A stretch of 64,000 nt of DNA from Pseudomonas sp. R84 (GCF_009834515.1 NZ_CP019426.1:1353501-1417500), one strand, 5' to 3'; counted from the stretch's first letter, positions 1 to 9,607 are shown. The notes: generated by a model from the letters alone, not told the origin. Numbers and translations are program-made.

Positions 1-360
1 GTGATGCTCCAGGGCGCTGATGACAATTTCATCGCCCGGGTGGAAAAGATGTTCCAGGCCATAGGCCAAAAGATTCAGCGCACTGGTGGCACCGTGGGTA
101 AAGATGATCTGCCCGCTGTCACCGGCATTCAGCCACTGGGCAACCTTGAGCCGACTGTCCTCGAACGCCTGCGTCGCGTGAGCCCCGGGCAGGTGTTGCG
201 CACGGTGCACATTGGCTGCGCCGTTGGCGTAGTAATGCGTCAGTGCGTCGAGCAGGGCTTGGGGTTTTTGCGTGGTGGCGGCGTTGTCCAGATAGGTCTG
301 GTCTTGCCGTTGCAGAGCGGCGATGGCCGGGAAATCGGCACGCCAGGGGGAGGGAATCAT
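1..360 (-). CDS. csdA: Cysteine desulfurase (CsdA/SufS type), 5' part only
   Basis: A PLP-dependent class V aminotransferase-fold enzyme that would take sulfur from L-cysteine for Fe-S clusters or other thio-cofactors. The first 120 codons are present on the minus strand and the rest lies beyond the window start. The visible part begins MIPSPWRADFPAIA and contains YLDNAATTQKP, the typical N-terminal YLDNAAT motif, then a THGATSALNL stretch and SALEHH near the edge, matching the S-x-x-EHHAN region of this family. The start is the ATG at 358-360; a GTG lies directly before it. It is co-directional with and downstream of dapD, as in other pseudomonads, where it is usually followed by a SufE-like partner. 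CsdA and SufS cannot be fully separated from this fragment. Confidence 0.8.
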   Translation of the reverse strand, partial: MIPSPWRADFPAIAALQRQDQTYLDNAATTQKPQALLDALTHYYANGAANVHRAQHLPGAHATQAFEDSRLKVAQWLNAGDSGQIIFTHGATSALNLLAYGLEHLFHPGDEIVISALEHH

Positions 361-407
361 CACGGTCTTTAGCCCTGGTGAAGAGGGGCGGGATGTACGC
401 CAAATCC

Positions 408-479
408 TGTAGGAGTGAGCCTGCTCGCGATGGCGTCCGTGAGGGCGCTAAAAGCATCGCGAGCAGGCTCACTCCTACA
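408..479. repeat. REPIN (paired inverted REP), type GTAGGAGTGAGCC
   Basis: Two inverted copies of TGTAGGAGTGAGCCTGCTCG (plus CGA) face each other around a short spacer, between dapD and the cysteine desulfurase gene. The same element, with small changes, occurs at about 2.0, 29.3, 36.1 and 59.9 kb in this window. Such paired REP sequences are non-autonomous and are mobilised by RAYT transposases encoded elsewhere in Pseudomonas genomes. Transcribed, it would form a long hairpin between the two genes. Confidence 0.9.
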
Positions 480-496
480 ATGGATTATCCAAGCAC

Positions 497-1531
497 TTAG
501 TTGTGAGCGTGCAGCGCTTCGTTCAGTTCGATCGCCGATTTGTGGGTTTTGCATTCCACCGCACCGGTTTCCGAATTGCGACGGAACAGCAGGTCAGTCT
601 GACCGGCCAGCTCACGCGCCTTCACGACTTTAACCAGGTTGTTGTTTTCGTCCAGCAGCGCAACCTTGGTACCGGCGGTCACGTACAGGCCCGACTCAAC
701 GGTGTTGCGGTCGCCCAACGGAATACCGATACCGGCGTTCGCGCCGATCAGGCAGCCTTCGCCGACCTTGATGACGATGTTGCCGCCGCCCGACAGGGTG
801 CCCATGGTCGAGCAACCGCCGCCCAGGTCGGAACCCTTGCCGACGAATACGCCAGCAGAAACGCGGCCTTCGATCATGCCCGGGCCTTCGGTGCCGGCGT
901 TGAAATTGATGAAGCCTTCGTGCATGACGGTGGTGCCTTCACCGACATAGGCGCCCAGACGCAGACGTGCCGCGTCAGCGATACGCACGCCAGCCGGTAC
1001 CACGTAGTCGGTCATTTTCGGGAACTTGTCCACCGAGAACACTTCCAGCAGGTCGCCACGCAGACGGGCTTCCAGTTGCATTTCCGCCAGTTCGCTCAGG
1101 TCGATGGCGCCCTGGCTGGTCCACGCTACATTCGGCAGCAGCGGGAAGATCCCGGCCAGGCTCACGCCGTGTGGCTTGACCAGACGGTGCGACAGCAGGT
1201 GCAGCTTGAGGTAGGCCTCAGGCGTCGAGGTCAGCTGTGCATCTTCAGCCAGCAGGGTGGCGACCAGCGGCTTGTGGCTTTCAGCCAGACGGGTCAGCAG
1301 CTTGCCTTGCACGGCATCGATGCCTTTCACGGCTTCGGCCAGTTGCGCAGCCTGAGCGGTAGTGAAGGTGATGGCCTGGTTGCCTTCGGTGTAACCGAGG
1401 ATCGGCGCAACTGCCGCGACCAGTTCGGCCGAAGGGTTGAGCAGTGGCTGTGCGTAGAACACTTCCAGCCACGCGCCTTGACGGTTCTGAGTGCCGACAC
1501 CAAAGGCGATGCTGAACAGGGAATTGGACAT
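497..1531 (-). CDS. dapD: 2,3,4,5-tetrahydropyridine-2,6-dicarboxylate N-succinyltransferase
   Basis: Transfers succinate from succinyl-CoA to tetrahydrodipicolinate in the lysine/meso-diaminopimelate pathway, in the cytoplasm. The 344-residue product is the long form typical of Pseudomonas, with an extra N-terminal domain (about residues 1-170). The C-terminal half shows left-handed beta-helix hexapeptide repeats, with motifs such as GAYVGEGTTVMHEGFINF and GSDLGGGCSTMG, and then IGANAGIGIPLGDRN. The start is the ATG at 1529-1531. It lies between a downstream cysteine desulfurase gene and an upstream ArsC-like gene, all on the minus strand. The next succinyl-branch enzyme, dapC, is only about 3 kb away in the same direction. 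Confidence 0.95.
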   Translation of the reverse strand: MSNSLFSIAFGVGTQNRQGAWLEVFYAQPLLNPSAELVAAVAPILGYTEGNQAITFTTAQAAQLAEAVKGIDAVQGKLLTRLAESHKPLVATLLAEDAQLTSTPEAYLKLHLLSHRLVKPHGVSLAGIFPLLPNVAWTSQGAIDLSELAEMQLEARLRGDLLEVFSVDKFPKMTDYVVPAGVRIADAARLRLGAYVGEGTTVMHEGFINFNAGTEGPGMIEGRVSAGVFVGKGSDLGGGCSTMGTLSGGGNIVIKVGEGCLIGANAGIGIPLGDRNTVESGLYVTAGTKVALLDENNNLVKVVKARELAGQTDLLFRRNSETGAVECKTHKSAIELNEALHAHN

Positions 1532-1564
1532 GTAAATACACCTCTACAAAGAGTGACGGGCTGC

Positions 1565-1927
1565 TTACTTCAGAGCGGCCGCGTAGATATCTGGCTTGAA
1601 GCCAATCAGGGTTCGGTCACCGAGATCGAGCACCGGGCGCTTGATCATCGAGGGTTGAGCGAGCATCAGTTCGATGGCTTTCGACTGGTCGAGATCGGCT
1701 TTGCGTTCGTCGTCGAGTTTGCGAAAGGTCGTGCCTGCGCGGTTCAACACCGTTTGCCAGCCATGCTCGTCACACCATTGGGTCAGGTGTTCACGGTCGA
1801 TACCGGCGGTTTTGTAATCGTGAAAGTCGTAGCTGACAGCGTGCTCATCAAGCCAGGTGCGCGCCTTTTTCATGGTGTCGCAGGCTTTGATGCCGAAAAG
1901 GTGCAACGTTTTACTTGAAACGGTCAA
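1565..1927 (-). CDS. ArsC/Spx-family thioredoxin-fold protein (YffB-like)
   Basis: A 120-residue protein of the ArsC/Spx/YffB family of small thioredoxin-like proteins. Near the N-terminus it carries FGIKACDTMKKARTW, with one active-site-like cysteine in the CDTMKKA motif typical of YffB, and in the second half IKRPVLDLGDRTLIGFKPD. Members are annotated as arsenate reductases, but YffB-type proteins are better regarded as glutathione-dependent thiol reductases of unknown substrate. I chose a TTG start (1925-1927) because AAAGGGGG lies just upstream and the homologous region begins directly after it. A longer reading runs into the REPIN at 2005-2094 and is unlikely. The gene precedes dapD with a 33 bp gap and may be co-transcribed with it. 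Confidence 0.8.
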   Translation of the reverse strand: MTVSSKTLHLFGIKACDTMKKARTWLDEHAVSYDFHDYKTAGIDREHLTQWCDEHGWQTVLNRAGTTFRKLDDERKADLDQSKAIELMLAQPSMIKRPVLDLGDRTLIGFKPDIYAAALK

Positions 1928-2004
1928 GGAATTGCCCCCTTTACAGGTGCTGGAGAAAAATGGTGTCGGATTATGCCATGACCCTTCGGTGAATACGCAA
2001 AACC

Positions 2005-2094
2005 TGTGGGAGCGAGCCTGCTCGCGAAGGGGCCATATCAGGCGACATCGATATTGAATGATCCACCGCATTCGCGAGCAGGCTCGCTCCCACA
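2005..2094. repeat. REPIN, type GTGGGAGCGAGCC
   Basis: Inverted arms starting TGTGGGAGCGAGCCTGCTCG enclose a roughly 40 bp spacer. It sits in the divergent gap between the ArsC-like gene and the antiporter gene. The arms differ from the 408-479 copy by A/G and T/C substitutions, so at least two sequence subtypes coexist in the window. Confidence 0.9.
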
Positions 2095-2198
2095 AGGGAC
2101 TGCAATCCGGCAGCTGCGACATAGGTGCAACGGTCAGACGCATCCTAAGCGGCTAATATGGCAGTTCAACGCTGTCGATTGTCTGAGATTTCCGCTTT

Positions 2199-3833
2199 AT
2201 GCAAACTGCTTACACCGTCCTGATCCTGCTGATGCTGGTCAGTGTCTCGCGGCTGGTCGGACGGGTCATCCCGTTGCCACTGCCGCTGGTACAAATCGCC
2301 GCTGGCGCATTGCTCGCCTGGCCGACCTTGGGTCTGCATGTGGCGCTCGATCCCGAATTATTCCTGTTTCTGTTCCTGCCGCCCCTGCTGTTTTCCGATG
2401 GCTGGCGCATGCCCAAGCGTGAGTTCTGGAACCTGCGCGGGCCGATCCTCACGCTGGCAGTGGGGTTGGTGCTGTTCACCGTGGTCGGCGCCGGGTACTT
2501 CATTCATTGGTTGTTGCCGTCCATTCCACTGCCGGTGGCTTTCGCCCTGGCGGCGGTGTTGTCGCCGACGGACGCCGTGGCGGTGTCGGCCATTTCGCAA
2601 AACCGCCTGCCGACCCCGCTGATGCATATATTGCAGGGCGAGGCGCTGATGAATGATGCCTCGGGTCTGGTGACCTTCAAGTTCGCACTGGCAGCGGCCA
2701 TCACGGGCGTGTTCTCGCTGACCAATGCCAGTCTGACCTTTGTCGTGGTGGCGCTCGGCGGATTGGCGGTCGGTGTGGCCTTGAGCTGGCTGGTAGGGCG
2801 CTTGCGGGCGTGGATGATCGCTCGTGGCTGGGATGACCCGGCTACCCATGTGGTGTTCATGTTGCTGCTGCCGTTCGCTGCCTATGTGCTGGCGGAGCGG
2901 CTTGGTGTGTCGGGCATCCTTTCGGCTGTGGCGGCGGGGATGATGCAGAGCTGGCTCGATCTGCTGCCCCGCCAGACCAGCACCCGCTTGCTCAATCGCA
3001 GCGTCTGGTCACTGTTGGAGTTCGCCTTCAACGGTCTGATTTTCTTGCTGCTGGGCCTGCAATTGCCCGACATCATCAAAGCCGTGGTCAGCCACGAGCC
3101 GACCTTGTGGCCGACGTTGTTTTATCGCTGCCTGGATGTCGTGGCGATTTTCCTCACGTTGGTATTGCTGCGGTTTTTCTGGGTGCAGAGCATCTGGCGC
3201 TTGTCGGTGTTGCTGCGACGTTTGCGCGGCAAGGGTGAGCTGACACAAGTACCGACCGCGCGCTCCTGTTGGTTGCTGACCGTCGGCGGCGTGCGCGGCG
3301 CGGTGACGCTGGCGGGCGTGATGTCGGTGCCGATGTTGCTGGGTGCCGACGCCTTCCCGGAGCGCGACCTGCTGATCTTCATCGCTGCCGGGGTGATTCT
3401 GTTGTCGCTGATTTCGGCGTGCATCGCACTGCCTCTGCTGTTGCGCGGTATCGAAAAGAGCCCGGATGACAAGCGGCGTCAGGAAGTGCGCGATGCCTGG
3501 CGCAAAACCGCGGAAGCGGCGATTCATGCGCTCGAAACAGAAGAAACGACTCCGCAGGATGCTGCTCAAGCCGCTCTGTCGGCCGAGTTGAAGGCGCGGA
3601 TCATGTCCGAGTATCGCCATCAGCTCGATGTTTTCAATGATTCCGCCGAAGCCCAGGCCTTGGCTTTCCAGATGGATCTGCTTGAGCGCCGCCTGCGCTT
3701 GAAGGCGCTAAGGGCGCAGCGTCTGGAACTGTATAGCCTCAGTCGTCATCACCAGATAGGTGATGACGTGCTCAGAGAAGTGTTGGCCGATCTGGACTTG
3801 AGTGAAGCCAATCTGGGGCAGGTCAAGTCGTAG
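2199..3833 (+). CDS. Na+/H+ antiporter, CPA1 (NhaP/YjcE-like) family
   Basis: An inner-membrane cation/proton exchanger. The 544-residue product has about 12 hydrophobic segments over residues 1-420, then a charged cytoplasmic tail rich in Arg, Glu and Leu that could form a coiled coil. CPA1 hallmarks are LSPTDAVAVSAIS (about residue 120) and EALMNDASGLVTFK (about residue 148), which contains the Asn-Asp pair used in transport. RGAVTLAGVMSVP lies in a late transmembrane segment. Transported ions (Na+, Li+ or K+) cannot be told from sequence. The gene stands alone on the plus strand. It ends 24 bp from the convergent metalloprotease gene. Confidence 0.88.
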   Translation: MQTAYTVLILLMLVSVSRLVGRVIPLPLPLVQIAAGALLAWPTLGLHVALDPELFLFLFLPPLLFSDGWRMPKREFWNLRGPILTLAVGLVLFTVVGAGYFIHWLLPSIPLPVAFALAAVLSPTDAVAVSAISQNRLPTPLMHILQGEALMNDASGLVTFKFALAAAITGVFSLTNASLTFVVVALGGLAVGVALSWLVGRLRAWMIARGWDDPATHVVFMLLLPFAAYVLAERLGVSGILSAVAAGMMQSWLDLLPRQTSTRLLNRSVWSLLEFAFNGLIFLLLGLQLPDIIKAVVSHEPTLWPTLFYRCLDVVAIFLTLVLLRFFWVQSIWRLSVLLRRLRGKGELTQVPTARSCWLLTVGGVRGAVTLAGVMSVPMLLGADAFPERDLLIFIAAGVILLSLISACIALPLLLRGIEKSPDDKRRQEVRDAWRKTAEAAIHALETEETTPQDAAQAALSAELKARIMSEYRHQLDVFNDSAEAQALAFQMDLLERRLRLKALRAQRLELYSLSRHHQIGDDVLREVLADLDLSEANLGQVKS

Positions 3834-3857
3834 TGAAAGACCGTCCCTGATGGCGCT

Positions 3858-4613
3858 TCATGGTCGCTCGCAGGAGCCGTCGTCAGGGATTTCGATCGGG
3901 TAGAAATGCGCGGCTATGCGTTTGTCTTCCCAACTGATTTCGGTGTTCATCGGTACTTCGAATTTTCCATCGGTCAGTTCCTTTTCGACAGGGTAATGCA
4001 TGATGGATGTTGGATCGTACCCGGTGACGGTGGTCTGCTCGGTTATCGGTGTGAAGATGTTCAGGTCCACTTTCTCCTTATCCATTCCCCATTTTTCTGC
4101 GTATTCCTTATAGACCTTTGGTTTGTTCCAGGGGATGTTTGCATCCGGGTGCAAGTGCTCGTGATGTAATCCGAGAACATGACCAAATTCGTGCAATACC
4201 ACTGTGCGGAAATCGGAATCTGCCGGTCGCGCGGATATGAACATGGTTGGCTCTCCCGCAGCGACTGTTAGTGCATCAGTTCCAATTTGAGATGCATTTT
4301 CAGTGGTGTTGGTTTTTATTCGGATTATGCCGTCTTTGCGGTCAATGAAACTAAAGGTGAGACTGACATAATCAGCCCATTCCCATATATGTTTTTTTAT
4401 CGCGTCTTTCAGCGCGGCGGGGGGATTGTCCAGGAACGAAATGGTCAGGTGACGGTTCGGTTGCCAGCACTTTGCGTTGATGGCCATTGTTCGTGAGGAC
4501 AGGCCTGAGCCGGAGGTATACGAAATGTTTTTAGGATTTTCATTGATGGCTGCTCGAAAGCTGGCGATGGGGTCATCTATTTCAAGTTTCAGACACGGCT
4601 TGGTTTTATACAT
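3858..4613 (-). CDS. Astacin-like zinc metalloprotease (HExxHxxGxxH, Met-turn)
   Basis: A predicted metzincin protease of 251 residues. Zinc-binding HEFGHVLGLHHEH lies at residues 141-153 (H141, E142, H145, H151), and SIMHY at 203-207 matches the Met-turn of astacins (M12A). No signal peptide or transmembrane segment is visible at the N-terminus (MYKTKPCLKLEID), and no type I secretion repeats are seen, so its location and export route are unclear. The ATG at 4611-4613 is preceded by AAAAGGA at good spacing; a TTG two codons upstream is also possible. The gene is clearly richer in A/T than its neighbours and sits between convergent and co-directional housekeeping genes. This suggests acquisition by transfer. 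Substrate unknown. Confidence 0.75.
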   Translation of the reverse strand: MYKTKPCLKLEIDDPIASFRAAINENPKNISYTSGSGLSSRTMAINAKCWQPNRHLTISFLDNPPAALKDAIKKHIWEWADYVSLTFSFIDRKDGIIRIKTNTTENASQIGTDALTVAAGEPTMFISARPADSDFRTVVLHEFGHVLGLHHEHLHPDANIPWNKPKVYKEYAEKWGMDKEKVDLNIFTPITEQTTVTGYDPTSIMHYPVEKELTDGKFEVPMNTEISWEDKRIAAHFYPIEIPDDGSCERP

Positions 4614-4674
4614 AATCAATTCCTTTTGAGATTTAATCAGTTTTTATAGGGTGTTTGTTTTTCTCGAGGGTGTC

Positions 4675-4702
4675 TACAAGTTCAATAGGTCGTGAACTTG
4701 TC
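4675..4702. terminator. Inverted repeat upstream of the metalloprotease gene
   Basis: ACAAGTTCA and TGAACTTGT form perfect 9 bp arms around an 8 bp loop in the AT-rich gap between dapC and the metalloprotease gene. It could be an operator or a weak terminator; there is no long T run. Confidence 0.35.
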
Positions 4703-4802
4703 TTGTTTGATACGTTATCGTTGTTGCGGAGGGTAAGTTATTTGTTTGCGTGTAGATGAGTAAAGCGATGCGTTGTAAGTTGGGGTTTCTGTAATATGGA
4801 AG

Positions 4803-4827
4803 TCCGCACCAGATTGCCTGGTGCGGA
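4803..4827 (-). terminator. Stem-loop after dapC
   Basis: TCCGCACCAG and CTGGTGCGGA pair around a 5 bp loop, just after the dapC stop codon. The strong stem lacks a clear U-tract on the minus strand, so it may stabilise the 3' end rather than terminate efficiently. Confidence 0.5.
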
Positions 4828-4837
4828 TATTTGAAAG

Positions 4838-6037
4838 TTACTCTTGGCGAGTAATGAAGGCGCGAATCCGTTCGGCGGCTTCGACGCACTCTGCCAGCGG
4901 CGCAACCAGCGCCATGCGCACGCGACCGGCACCAGGATTGACGCCGTCGACGTCGCGGGAGAGATAAGAACCCGGCACCACGGTCACGTGCTCCTGCTCG
5001 AACAGATCGCGGCAGAACGCGGCGTCGTCGCCTTGCACGTTCGGCCAAAGATAAAAGCTGCCATCCGGACGCTGCACGTCCATCACCGGGCTGAGGATCT
5101 CCAGCACCGCATCGAACTTCTCGCGATACAGCGCACGGTTGGCGCGCACATGCACTTCGTCATTCCACGCCGCCACGCTGGCCAGTTGCGTTTGTACCGG
5201 CATCGCACAGCCGTGGTAGGTGCGATACAGCAGGAAGCCTTTGAGAATGTCGGCATCACCGGCGACAAAACCCGAGCGCAGGCCTGGCAGGTTGGAGCGC
5301 TTGGACAGGCTGTGGAATACCACGCAACGCTTGAAGTCCTTGCGGCCCAGTTCGACGCAGGCCGTCAGCAGACCCGGCGGCGGGGTTTGTTCATCGAAGT
5401 ACAGTTCGCTGTAGCACTCGTCGGCGGCGATCACGAAGTCGTACTCGTCGGCCAAAGCGATCAGCTTTTTCAGGGTGTCGACCGGGATCAATGCGCCCGT
5501 CGGGTTGCCCGGCGAGCAGAGGAACAGGATCTGGCAGCGTTTCCAGATGTCTGGCGAAACGGCATCGAAATCCGGGTTGAAACCGTTCTCGTCGAGGCAC
5601 GGCAGGTAGTGCGGTTTTGCCCCGGCAAGGAATGCGGCGCCTTCGTAGATCTGGTAGAACGGGTTCGGGCTGACCACCAGTGCGTCATCGCCACGATTGA
5701 CCACGGTCTGGGTGAATGCGAACAACGCTTCACGAGTGCCATTGACCGGCAACACGTTGCGCGCCGGATCGATCCAGCCGCTTGGCACGCCGAAACGACG
5801 CTCGCACCAGCCGCCAATGGCTTCACGCAGGGCGGGGATGCCGAGGGTGGTCGGATACACCGCCATCTGATCCAGGCTGTTGGCCAGCGCTTCGGCGACA
5901 AAGCTTGGCGAGCGGTGTTTCGGCTCGCCGATCGACAGGGCGATCGGGCGTTTGTCCGGGTTCGGCGTCACGCTGCCGAGCAGAGCGCGGAGCTTTTCGA
6001 ACGGGTACGGCTGGAGCTGGTTCAGAGCGTTGTTCAT
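4838..6037 (-). CDS. dapC: Succinyldiaminopimelate transaminase
   Basis: A PLP-dependent fold type I aminotransferase that forms N-succinyl-LL-2,6-diaminopimelate for lysine and peptidoglycan synthesis. The 399-residue product has LSIGEPKHRSPSFV near residue 35, SPGNPTGALIP near 175, AADECYSELYF near 204 and FHSLSKRSNLPGLRSG, where K246 is the expected Schiff-base lysine. Residues and length fit the DapC group of Pseudomonas. The start is the ATG at 6035-6037. It follows glnD by 43 bp on the same strand and is probably co-transcribed with it. Confidence 0.92.
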   Translation of the reverse strand: MNNALNQLQPYPFEKLRALLGSVTPNPDKRPIALSIGEPKHRSPSFVAEALANSLDQMAVYPTTLGIPALREAIGGWCERRFGVPSGWIDPARNVLPVNGTREALFAFTQTVVNRGDDALVVSPNPFYQIYEGAAFLAGAKPHYLPCLDENGFNPDFDAVSPDIWKRCQILFLCSPGNPTGALIPVDTLKKLIALADEYDFVIAADECYSELYFDEQTPPPGLLTACVELGRKDFKRCVVFHSLSKRSNLPGLRSGFVAGDADILKGFLLYRTYHGCAMPVQTQLASVAAWNDEVHVRANRALYREKFDAVLEILSPVMDVQRPDGSFYLWPNVQGDDAAFCRDLFEQEHVTVVPGSYLSRDVDGVNPGAGRVRMALVAPLAECVEAAERIRAFITRQE

Positions 6038-6080
6038 TGGGGCTGGGTCTCTCGCAAAGCCATTTGAATCCGGGGCGCCA

Positions 6081-8783
6081 TCAGATACTGATGCGCGACA
6101 ATTTGATATCGGGTTCCTGATTAACGCTCAGTTGCTCAACGATCGCATCCTGCAAACGGCTGCACAGCAACGGGTCGGACAACGGTTGGTTGTGGGCGTC
6201 GGTGATGAAAAACACGTCTTCCACCCGCTCGCCGAGGGTCGCAATCTTGGCGTTCTGCAGCGACAGGTCGAATTCGAGAAAAATCCCGCCGATCCTTGCC
6301 AGCAATCCCGGGCGATCGGGTGCGGTCAATTCCAGCACGGTCACCGGACGCTGCGCATCGTTGTGAATCGTGACCTGCGGCGCAAAGGCGAAATGCTTGA
6401 GCTGGCGCGGCACCCGGCGCTGGATGATCGTCGGGTAGTCATCCGGGTTGCGCAGCGCTTCGGTCAGGCCTTCGCGGATCTGTTTGACCCGCGTCGGGTT
6501 GTCGCCGATGGACTCGCCTTCGTTGTCGAGCACGATGTAGGTGTCGAGGGTGAACTGGCTGCTCAAGGTGATAACCCGGGCGTCATGAATGTTCAGGTTG
6601 AGCTGATCCATCGCCGCCACGGTCACCGCGAAGAAGTCGTGCTGATCCGGTGCATAAATGAAGATCTGTGTGCCGCCCTCGAATTCGCGCTGGGTGGTTT
6701 CCTTGATCAGCACCAATGGCCCGCCATCGACCGGTTGCTGCAGGATCGCATCACTGTGCCAGGCCACGTCACCAGCGGTATGGCGCAGGAAATAGTCATC
6801 GCCCAACTGCGCCCACAATTGCTCCACGTCGTCCGGGTCGGTGCCGCCGCGCACCAGAATGTCCAGCGCAGCACTCTGGGTCTGGCGGATCTGCTCTTCG
6901 CGATCGACCGGGTTTTCCAGGCCGCGACGCAAGGCGCGCTTGGTCTCGGTGTAGAGCTGGCGCAACAGGCTGGCGCGCCACGAATTCCACAGCGTCGGGT
7001 TGGTCGCGTTGATGTCGGCCACGGTCAGCACGTACAGATAGTCGAGACGGGTTTCATCGCCGACCGCCTGAGCGAAATCGTGAATCACCTGTGGGTCGGA
7101 CAAATCCTTGCGCTGGGCGGTGGTCGACATCACCAGGTGGTTCTGCACCAGCCAGACGATCAGGCGGCTGTCCCACACCGGCAACTGATGACGCTGGCAG
7201 AACGCCTCGGCATCGACCGCGCCGATCTCCGAGTGATCGCCGTGCCGGCCCTTGCCGATATCGTGGTACAGACCGGCCATGTAGATCAGTTCGGGTTTGG
7301 GCAGCTTGGCCATCAGCTTGGCGGCCAGCGGAAATTTCTCCGAGACCTGGGTGTACTGCAATTTGCGCAGATGCTTGATCAGGTTCAGCGTGTGCGCATC
7401 GACCGTATAGATATGGAACAGGTCGTGCTGCATCTGCCCGACGATGAAACCGAATTCCGGCAGATAACGCCCGAGAATGCCGTAACGGTTCATCCGCCGC
7501 AGGTTGCGGTGGATGCCGATCTTGCACTTGAACAGCTCGATGAACAGGCTGGTGTTACGAATATCGTTGCGGAAGTTGTCGTCGATCAGGTGACGGTGCT
7601 CGCGCAGCAGGCGAATGGTATCGGCGCGTACGCCTTTGATTTCCGGCTGCTGGGCCATCAGCACGAAAATCTCGAGCATGGCGAAAGGGGTGCGGCGGAA
7701 CACGTTGTCGTTGCGTGCCTCGATATAGCCGTCGTGGAGTTGGAAGCGCGAGTTGATCGGCTGCGGCGGCGCTTCGTCCTCCGGGGCGAGGATGACTTCC
7801 TCGAAATGCTGGATGATCAGGTCGCTGAGCTGGGCGATGCTCATGACCACGCGGAAATACTGCTGCATGAAGTTTTCGACCGCCTGTTTGGCGTCGTCAC
7901 CCTCAAAACCGAGCAGCCCGGCAATGGTGCGCTGATGATCGAACAGCAAACGGTCTTCGGAGCGACCGGCGAGCATGTGCAGGGCGTAGCGCACTTTCCA
8001 GAGGAATTCCTGAGAGGAGGCGAGCAACGCGTTTTCACTCTCGACCAGGAATCCTTCGCCAGCGAGGGCGCGCAGGTTAAGAGTGCCGTACTGACGTCGG
8101 GCCACCCACAGAATCGTCTGAATATCCCGCAGTCCGCCGGGCGAGCCCTTGACGTTGGGTTCCAGGTTGTATTCGGTGTCGTTGTATTTATGGTGGCGGG
8201 CCTTCTGCTCGGCGCGCTTGGCCAGGAAGAACTCCTTGGCCGGCCACATGTGTGCGGTGCTGGTGACGTCGAGCATGCGCTGGCGCAGGCGTTCGGGACC
8301 GCAGATCGTGCGGCTTTCCATCAGGTTGGTGACGATGGTCAGGTCGGCGCGGGCCTCTTCGGCGCATTCATCGACCGAGCGTACGCTCTGGCCGACTTCC
8401 AGGCCGATGTCCCACAGCAGCGTCAGAAAACGCTCGATGGAGTCGCGGAAAACTTCGTGATCGGCGCTGTCCAGCAGGATCAGCAGGTCGATGTCGGAAT
8501 ACGGGTGCAGCTCACCGCGGCCGTAGCCGCCAACCGCGACCAGCGCGATGTCGGCGTCTTCGCTCCAGTTGAACTGCTCCCAGGCCTTTTGCAGGATGTT
8601 GTCGACGAACCAGGCACGGTCTTCGATCAGGCGGCGAATGTCGCGACCCTGGCGAAAACGTGTGTCGAGGACCTCGCGAGCCTGGCGGATCGCCTTCTTG
8701 AACGCCGCGATAGGACTCGCTTTAAGGGCCAGTTCAGCCTGGAACTGGCCGCGGTCGAAGAGTTCGGGATCCACCTGCGGCAT
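6081..8783 (-). CDS. glnD: [Protein-PII] uridylyltransferase / uridylyl-removing enzyme
   Basis: The nitrogen-status sensor that adds UMP to PII (GlnB/GlnK) when glutamine is low and removes it when glutamine is high. The 900-residue product has the expected domain order. The nucleotidyltransferase has [17 protein letters not shown] at residues 85-101 (D97 and D99 as metal ligands). An HD domain around residue 505 contains [17 protein letters not shown]. Two C-terminal ACT domains lie at about 690-770 and 800-890, the glutamine-binding part; the second includes [15 protein letters not shown]. The start is the ATG at 8781-8783. The gene lies between map and dapC, the usual Pseudomonas arrangement. 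Confidence 0.95.
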   Translation of the reverse strand: MPQVDPELFDRGQFQAELALKASPIAAFKKAIRQAREVLDTRFRQGRDIRRLIEDRAWFVDNILQKAWEQFNWSEDADIALVAVGGYGRGELHPYSDIDLLILLDSADHEVFRDSIERFLTLLWDIGLEVGQSVRSVDECAEEARADLTIVTNLMESRTICGPERLRQRMLDVTSTAHMWPAKEFFLAKRAEQKARHHKYNDTEYNLEPNVKGSPGGLRDIQTILWVARRQYGTLNLRALAGEGFLVESENALLASSQEFLWKVRYALHMLAGRSEDRLLFDHQRTIAGLLGFEGDDAKQAVENFMQQYFRVVMSIAQLSDLIIQHFEEVILAPEDEAPPQPINSRFQLHDGYIEARNDNVFRRTPFAMLEIFVLMAQQPEIKGVRADTIRLLREHRHLIDDNFRNDIRNTSLFIELFKCKIGIHRNLRRMNRYGILGRYLPEFGFIVGQMQHDLFHIYTVDAHTLNLIKHLRKLQYTQVSEKFPLAAKLMAKLPKPELIYMAGLYHDIGKGRHGDHSEIGAVDAEAFCQRHQLPVWDSRLIVWLVQNHLVMSTTAQRKDLSDPQVIHDFAQAVGDETRLDYLYVLTVADINATNPTLWNSWRASLLRQLYTETKRALRRGLENPVDREEQIRQTQSAALDILVRGGTDPDDVEQLWAQLGDDYFLRHTAGDVAWHSDAILQQPVDGGPLVLIKETTQREFEGGTQIFIYAPDQHDFFAVTVAAMDQLNLNIHDARVITLSSQFTLDTYIVLDNEGESIGDNPTRVKQIREGLTEALRNPDDYPTIIQRRVPRQLKHFAFAPQVTIHNDAQRPVTVLELTAPDRPGLLARIGGIFLEFDLSLQNAKIATLGERVEDVFFITDAHNQPLSDPLLCSRLQDAIVEQLSVNQEPDIKLSRISI

Positions 8784-8824
8784 CGATTGGCTTTCCTTCT
8801 ATAAGGCTGGGAGCGTTGTCTGGA

Positions 8825-9607
8825 TCAGGCCGAGATGCGCGGAATGGTGTCATCCGCGCGCAGGGTGAAGATCTCGTAACCGGTGTCGGTGACCAGCAGG
8901 GTGTGTTCCCACTGCGCCGAGAGCTTGCGGTCTTTGGTGATCGCGGTCCAGCCGTCGCCCAGCACTTTGGTGTCGGCCTTGCCCTGGTTGATCATCGGCT
9001 CGATGGTGAAGGTCATGCCGGCCTTCAGTTCCATGCCGGTGCCGGCGCGGCCGTAGTGGAGAATCTGCGGCTCTTCGTGGAAGACCTTGCCGATACCGTG
9101 ACCGCAGAACTCGCGAACCACCGAGAAACCGTTCTTCTCGGCGTGCTTCTGGATCACTTCGCCGATGTCGCCGAGGCGGCAGCCAGGTTTGACGATTTCG
9201 ATCGCCTTGTACATGCATTCCTGAGTGATCTGCGACAGGCGCTCGGCCCAGACCGGCACTTCGCCGACGTGGAACATGCGGCTGGTGTCACCGTGGTAGC
9301 CGTCTTTGATCACGGTGACGTCGATGTTCAGGGTGTCGCCGTTTTTCAGCGGCTTGTCGTTCGGGATGCCATGGCAGACCACGTGGTTGATCGAGGTGCA
9401 GATCGACTTCGGGTAGCCTTTGTAGTTGAGCGGGGCAGGGATGGCTTGCTGCACATTGACGATGTAGTCGTGGCAGATCTGGTTCAGCTCATCGGTGGTG
9501 ACGCCCGGTTTGACATGTTCGGCAATCATTTCCAGCACATCGGCGGCCAGTTTGCCGGCGACGCGCATGCCAGCGATGTCCTCGGGGGTTTTGAGGTTGA
9601 CGGTCAT
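8825..9607 (-). CDS. map: Methionine aminopeptidase type I
   Basis: Removes the initiator methionine from nascent proteins. The 260-residue protein starts MTVNLKTPEDIAGMRVAGKL and carries the type I metal-ligand motifs: NIDVTVIKDGYHGDTSRMF (two Asp), CGHGIGKVFHEEPQIL (His) and GMTFTIEPMIN (Glu), with a second Glu in QWEHTLLVTDTGYE. I placed the start at the ATG at 9605-9607, preceded by GAGAGAG. A longer reading frame upstream has no homologous sequence and crosses the divergent rpsB promoter region. map and rpsB are divergent neighbours, as in many gammaproteobacteria. Confidence 0.95.
   Translation of the reverse strand: MTVNLKTPEDIAGMRVAGKLAADVLEMIAEHVKPGVTTDELNQICHDYIVNVQQAIPAPLNYKGYPKSICTSINHVVCHGIPNDKPLKNGDTLNIDVTVIKDGYHGDTSRMFHVGEVPVWAERLSQITQECMYKAIEIVKPGCRLGDIGEVIQKHAEKNGFSVVREFCGHGIGKVFHEEPQILHYGRAGTGMELKAGMTFTIEPMINQGKADTKVLGDGWTAITKDRKLSAQWEHTLLVTDTGYEIFTLRADDTIPRISA

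Noticed and set aside
503..1918. 471-codon plus-strand frame opposite dapD
   Set aside because: It is antisense to dapD and the ArsC-like gene, which have clear family motifs; the translation has no motif and reflects GC-rich codon bias.
1928..2143. Longer N-terminus for the ArsC-like protein
   Set aside because: The extra codons come from the REPIN and promoter region, and a ribosome site exists at the inner TTG.
5880..8804. 974-codon plus-strand frame opposite glnD
   Set aside because: glnD on the other strand has NT, HD and ACT motifs throughout; the antisense frame is a shadow.
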